Below are positions 61,216 through 64,000 of a DNA stretch of 64,000 bases, piece after piece. Within the stretch, counting starts at the first letter, position 1. Each line of letters begins with the position of its first letter. The DNA lies in assembly GCA_963715895.1 (NCBI GenBank), contig OY970284.1, forward strand, positions 5,084,001 through 5,148,000, in the 5' to 3' direction. A model generated the notes under the pieces. The model saw only the letters and a program-made list of their open reading frames with translations. It was not told the DNA's origin and did not search any database. Source of the DNA: JADGNZ01 sp963715895. Its GTDB lineage: Bacteria > Acidobacteriota > Thermoanaerobaculia > Gp7-AA8. Both the position numbers and the translations under genes were made by a program.

Positions 61216-62073
61216 TCATGCCCGTCGCGCAACTTCGGCTCGGGCCGAGATCCATAGGGTGTGCGGCTGGTCGCGCTCTCCATGCAACTCGAGCATGCCG
61301 TGGACCAGATCCTCCACCGTGCCGCCTTTCTTCGCGAGGGCGGTGAAGTCACGCAGGTACCGCTGGCTGGCAGCGAGGTTCTCCGGCAGATCCGCCGCCC
61401 CCACGCTCTTGTGACCGGCGACGACGATCTTCGGGTTCAGCGCGGCGACCATGTCGATGCTGGCGATCCAGGCCTCGCGCTTCGCCTCATCGGCCTCGTA
61501 CATCATCATGTGCACGTTGTTGTAGACCACATCACCGCAGACAACTGCGCCGGCAGTCGGCACGTGGAAGATCGTCGAACCCTCAACGTCACCCTGGCCA
61601 ACGTGGATAAGGTTTACGACATGACCGTCCACCAGGATCTCGTCACTGTTCAGCACCTCCGGCACCACGGGCGTCTCGGGGAGCTCGCCCGGGAAGCGCG
61701 ACGTCCAATACTTGCTGGTCTTGTTGACCTCCGCCTCCCAAGCGGCCCGACCCACAACCTCCTTAGCCGCATACCCGCGAGCCTCGGGGAAGTGCTGGAG
61801 AAGCCGTGCGAGGCCGAGCCAGTGGTCCGAGTGGCCGTGAGTGATGTAGACACCCGTGACCTTCTTGCCGAAGCTCTTCGCCCAGGCGGCGATCTGGTCC
61901 GCGTTCTCGAAGGTCAGTAGGGCGTCGATGAGGATCCCTTCGGCCGGCCCGGAGATCAGCGTGCTGCTTGACGGCGCCCAGGTCGCGACCTCACCCTCCC
62001 CGAGCCGATCGGGAGAGGCGTATGGCCGCATCGGGGCGACGTAGACGTCAATCGAAAGCGCACTGGTGCTCAT
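61216..62073 (-). CDS. metallo-beta-lactamase fold hydrolase, copy 2
   Basis: This 285-residue protein has the metal motif THGHSDH (His79, His81, Asp83, His84), a later ligand region GQGDVEGSTIFHVP and CGDVVYNNVHMMMYE, and ends with AGHKSVG. It is a paralogue of the next upstream gene (same length and order of motifs), six bases away, so the pair arose by tandem duplication. The substrate is unknown; no signal peptide is seen. Confidence 0.88.
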   Translation of the reverse strand: MSTSALSIDVYVAPMRPYASPDRLGEGEVATWAPSSSTLISGPAEGILIDALLTFENADQIAAWAKSFGKKVTGVYITHGHSDHWLGLARLLQHFPEARGYAAKEVVGRAAWEAEVNKTSKYWTSRFPGELPETPVVPEVLNSDEILVDGHVVNLIHVGQGDVEGSTIFHVPTAGAVVCGDVVYNNVHMMMYEADEAKREAWIASIDMVAALNPKIVVAGHKSVGAADLPENLAASQRYLRDFTALAKKGGTVEDLVHGMLELHGERDQPHTLWISARAEVARRA

Positions 62074-62079
62074 ATCTTG

Positions 62080-62946
62080 TTATGGCTTGACCGCGCGCGC
62101 CGAGCTCCACAACGCCCACTCGGGATTGATCCTGTTTGGATAGAGCTCCAGCATCTTCTCGTAGAGCTCTCGCGCGGTCTTCGTGGTTTCCGCGAGCCGA
62201 TCGAAATCGCGAATGTACGTCCGCGTCTCTTCGATAATCCGAGGATTGTCGTCGTTCTGTGGTCGCTTATGTGAAGCGACGACGGCGCGTGGATTGAGCG
62301 ACTCGATCTTGTCGAGCGCGGAGATCCACTCTTGTCGCTTCTGCGCATTCGACTCGACAAGATAAAGATGAACGTCGTTATAGGCAGCGTCGCCCGCGAC
62401 CACGAGCCCAATCGAAGGGACATGCAAGCAGGTCGTGTGATCCGTGTCGGTATGACCTAGCTCCACGACGACCAGTTCGCGCCCTTCGAGATCGATCACA
62501 TTTCCTTCAAGCTCTTTCGCGATTACCAACTTGTTGGGAATCTGGCCCGGGAACGCCGCCCCCCAAACTGTGCGGAGGGCTTCCGGGGAAGCATTCTGGC
62601 GCATGACGCCGACTGTGTTCGGCGTCGCCACGACGCGGGCGTGTGGAAACTGCTCGAGAAGAGTACCAACTCCAAACCAATGGTCTCCGTGACCATGTGT
62701 GATGTAAATGGTCGTCAGGTTTTTGCTTTTTGAGGCGACCCAGTCTGCCAAAGTATTGGCCTGCTCAACCGTCATGAAGGCGTCCACGAGGACGGCATCG
62801 CTCCTTCCGTAGATGAGGGTCGCCGCCATTGCCTGGAAGTAGGTCTCTCGTACGCCCTCGGGCCGATCGGGAGTGACGATCGGTATCCCAGGGGTTACGA
62901 ACACTTCCCACTTCAGGGCATCCTGAGAAGCGCTAATCTCGCTCAT
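62080..62946 (-). CDS. metallo-beta-lactamase fold hydrolase, copy 1
   Basis: This 288-residue protein carries THGHGDH (His84, His86, Asp88, His89), GHTDTDHTTCLHVP and AGDAAYNDVHLYLVE. It is a paralogue of the downstream gene. It starts 101 bases after (minus strand) the palindrome at 63047 and is probably the first gene of a two-gene operon controlled by it. Such soluble MBL proteins hydrolyse esters, lactones or thioesters. Confidence 0.88.
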   Translation of the reverse strand: MSEISASQDALKWEVFVTPGIPIVTPDRPEGVRETYFQAMAATLIYGRSDAVLVDAFMTVEQANTLADWVASKSKNLTTIYITHGHGDHWFGVGTLLEQFPHARVVATPNTVGVMRQNASPEALRTVWGAAFPGQIPNKLVIAKELEGNVIDLEGRELVVVELGHTDTDHTTCLHVPSIGLVVAGDAAYNDVHLYLVESNAQKRQEWISALDKIESLNPRAVVASHKRPQNDDNPRIIEETRTYIRDFDRLAETTKTARELYEKMLELYPNRINPEWALWSSARAVKP

Positions 62947-63046
62947 GGCAAAACCTTCCTATTGAGAATCGGCAGACTCAGAAGCAGCTGCGAACTCTCG
63001 TCATCCAACAATGATGCGAGAGTTGGCCGAAACAAGCGACTATACG

Positions 63047-63067
63047 AAGGTATCGATTCGATACCTT
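63047..63067 (-). promoter_or_regulatory. operator-like palindrome upstream of the MBL operon
   Basis: AAGGTATCGA-T-TCGATACCTT has 10-bp perfect arms with one central base (21 bp total). It lies 101 bases before the start of the 62946 gene and just downstream of the FixJ-like gene, matching the sites at 59504 and 61087 but with a spacer longer by one base. Confidence 0.65.
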
Positions 63068-63071
63068 CCTA

Positions 63072-63671
63072 TCAGCGCGGAGAGCCCCAGGCGATCCCCA
63101 GGCGCTCAGCCATTCGAACGAGATCGGGAAGAGAACTGGCGTGCATTTTTCGCATCACTTTTCCGCGGTGCGCCTTGACAGTGATCTCGCTCGTCCCGAG
63201 CTCCGCTCCGACCTGCTTGTTCAGCAGACCGGAGATGACGAGAGTCATCACTTCGCGCTCGCGCGGAGTCAGCGACGCATAGCACAGCCGGAGCGACTGG
63301 AATCGGCGGCTTCGATCGATTGCCTTGTCGATGGCGTCGAGTAGCACGATATCGCTGAAGGGCTTCGTCAGGAATTCAACGGCTCCCGCCTTCATCGCCT
63401 CCACGGTCGTCGGCACGTCGCCATAGCCAGTGATGAAGATGATCGGCATCTCTTTGCGATCGGCCAGACGCTTCTGGACGTCGAGGCCATTGAGATCGGG
63501 AAGAGCCATATCGAGGATCAGACATTGCGGCACCTCGACGACCGGATGCGCGAAGAGCTCGCGCGCGGACGCAAACATCTCGGCATGCCAACCGCCGGCG
63601 CGGATCAGCAACTCAAGCGACTCGCGGACCGAGATGTCATCGTCGAGCACGAAGACGATCGGAATCGTCAT
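63072..63671 (-). CDS. FixJ/NarL-family response regulator
   Basis: The 199 residues from ATG 63671 have a receiver domain (acidic D10-D12, phosphosite Asp54 in LILDMALPD, Lys103 in FLTKPF) and a LuxR-type helix-turn-helix (about 134-185, LTPREREVMTLVISGLLNKQ, GTSEITVKAHRGKVMRKM). FixJ-type regulators bind palindromic sites as dimers; the palindromes at 59504, 61087 and 63047 are natural targets. Its start overlaps the stop of the next upstream gene (63668-63671), also a receiver. Confidence 0.93.
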   Translation of the reverse strand: MTIPIVFVLDDDISVRESLELLIRAGGWHAEMFASARELFAHPVVEVPQCLILDMALPDLNGLDVQKRLADRKEMPIIFITGYGDVPTTVEAMKAGAVEFLTKPFSDIVLLDAIDKAIDRSRRFQSLRLCYASLTPREREVMTLVISGLLNKQVGAELGTSEITVKAHRGKVMRKMHASSLPDLVRMAERLGIAWGSPR

Positions 63672-64000
63672 CGGCGCTCCAACGCAAGATTCACCGCATC
63701 CAACAGCGCCTGATCGCTGAACGGCTTCGTCAGGCACAACGACGGCCGCGTTGCCTCGTCGCTATACGCGGTGATGAAGACGACCGGAATCTCGCTCCCC
63801 CGGTTACGAAGCTCGCGCTGCAGAGCGATTCCACTCATCCCCGGCATGGCCACGTCGAGCACGAGACAGCCTGTGACACTCAAGGCTCGCGACTCCAGAA
63901 ACTCCTCCGCCGAGGCGAATGCCTCTGTTTCGAACCCGAGCTCGCGCAGCAGGTCAGGCAGCGACTCGCGCACCGACTGGTCATCGTCTACGACTGAGAT
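63668..64000 (-). CDS. response-regulator receiver protein, 5' end outside window
   Basis: The gene reads from beyond the right edge: ISVVDDDQSVRESLPD continues the receiver fold, with phosphosite Asp in LVLDVAMPGM and KPFSDQALLDAV at the end. As far as visible it has no output domain; the stop overlaps the start of the FixJ-like gene, suggesting phosphorelay to it. A kinase gene may lie further right. Confidence 0.88.
   Translation of the reverse strand: MSVVDDDQSVRESLPDLLRELGFETEAFASAEEFLESRALSVTGCLVLDVAMPGMSGIALQRELRNRGSEIPVVFITAYSDEATRPSLCLTKPFSDQALLDAVNLALERR

Overview
The window is a GC-rich (roughly 60-65 percent) bacterial chromosome segment, densely coded on both strands. It has no rRNA operon, no phage structural genes and no CRISPR array. 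The gene content suggests a free-living Gram-negative soil or sediment bacterium, most likely Acidobacteriota: S9 and M13 peptidases, exported DUF2911-TPR protein, periplasmic-propeller GGDEF protein, very large exported protein with Ig-like repeats and a dockerin, IS110, and many REP-like intergenic palindromes. This placement is an inference from gene families only; no phylogenetic marker is present.

Layout. 1-2.7 kb: end of a TPR protein, then an ECF-type sigma factor overlapping a zinc-finger anti-sigma/TPR gene; the block ends at a tRNA-3'-end-like hairpin that may be an attachment site. 2.9-13.3 kb: S9 peptidase, two families of short tandem repeats, and a 2389-residue exported repeat protein. 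13.4-15.2 kb: IS110-family element bracketed by inverted copies of a REP-like repeat. 15.3-31.9 kb: mixed exported, membrane and metabolic genes, including an ABC exporter with a frameshifted permease, an ArsC-like gene followed by 13 copies of a 21-bp repeat, alpha/beta hydrolase, nitrilase (plus a remnant of a second nitrilase), M13 peptidase with an altered zinc motif, AraC/VOC pair, GlxA-type regulator and MBL hydrolase. 32.2-36.9 kb: DUF2911 protein, a membrane TIR protein overlapping a small exported protein, DUF3224, and a TIR-like/TPR protein. 37-43 kb: a signalling cluster (multi-PAS histidine kinase, NtrC-type regulator, stand-alone receiver, EAL phosphodiesterase, orphan receiver). 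43.2-48.3 kb: a three-gene operon of TPR-CHAT protease, unknown protein and trypsin-like protease. 48.4-58.2 kb: diguanylate cyclase, exported proteins, threonine aldolase, phosphoesterase, tRNA-Ala(CGC) and NAPE-PLD-like hydrolase. 58.2-64 kb: three short operons on the minus strand next to two overlapping response-regulator genes; each operon is preceded by a related palindrome (consensus AAGGTATCG-N2/3-CGATACCTT).

The two strongest candidates for undescribed biology are the CHAT/unknown/trypsin operon, which looks like a protease-armed conflict or cell-death module, and the palindrome-linked set of operons beside the FixJ-like regulator, which looks like a small local regulon. A TIR-transmembrane protein overlapping an exported partner is a third. 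Three apparent single-base frameshifts (two in the ABC permease, one in a hydrolase) mean that sequence errors should be excluded before calling these genes broken.
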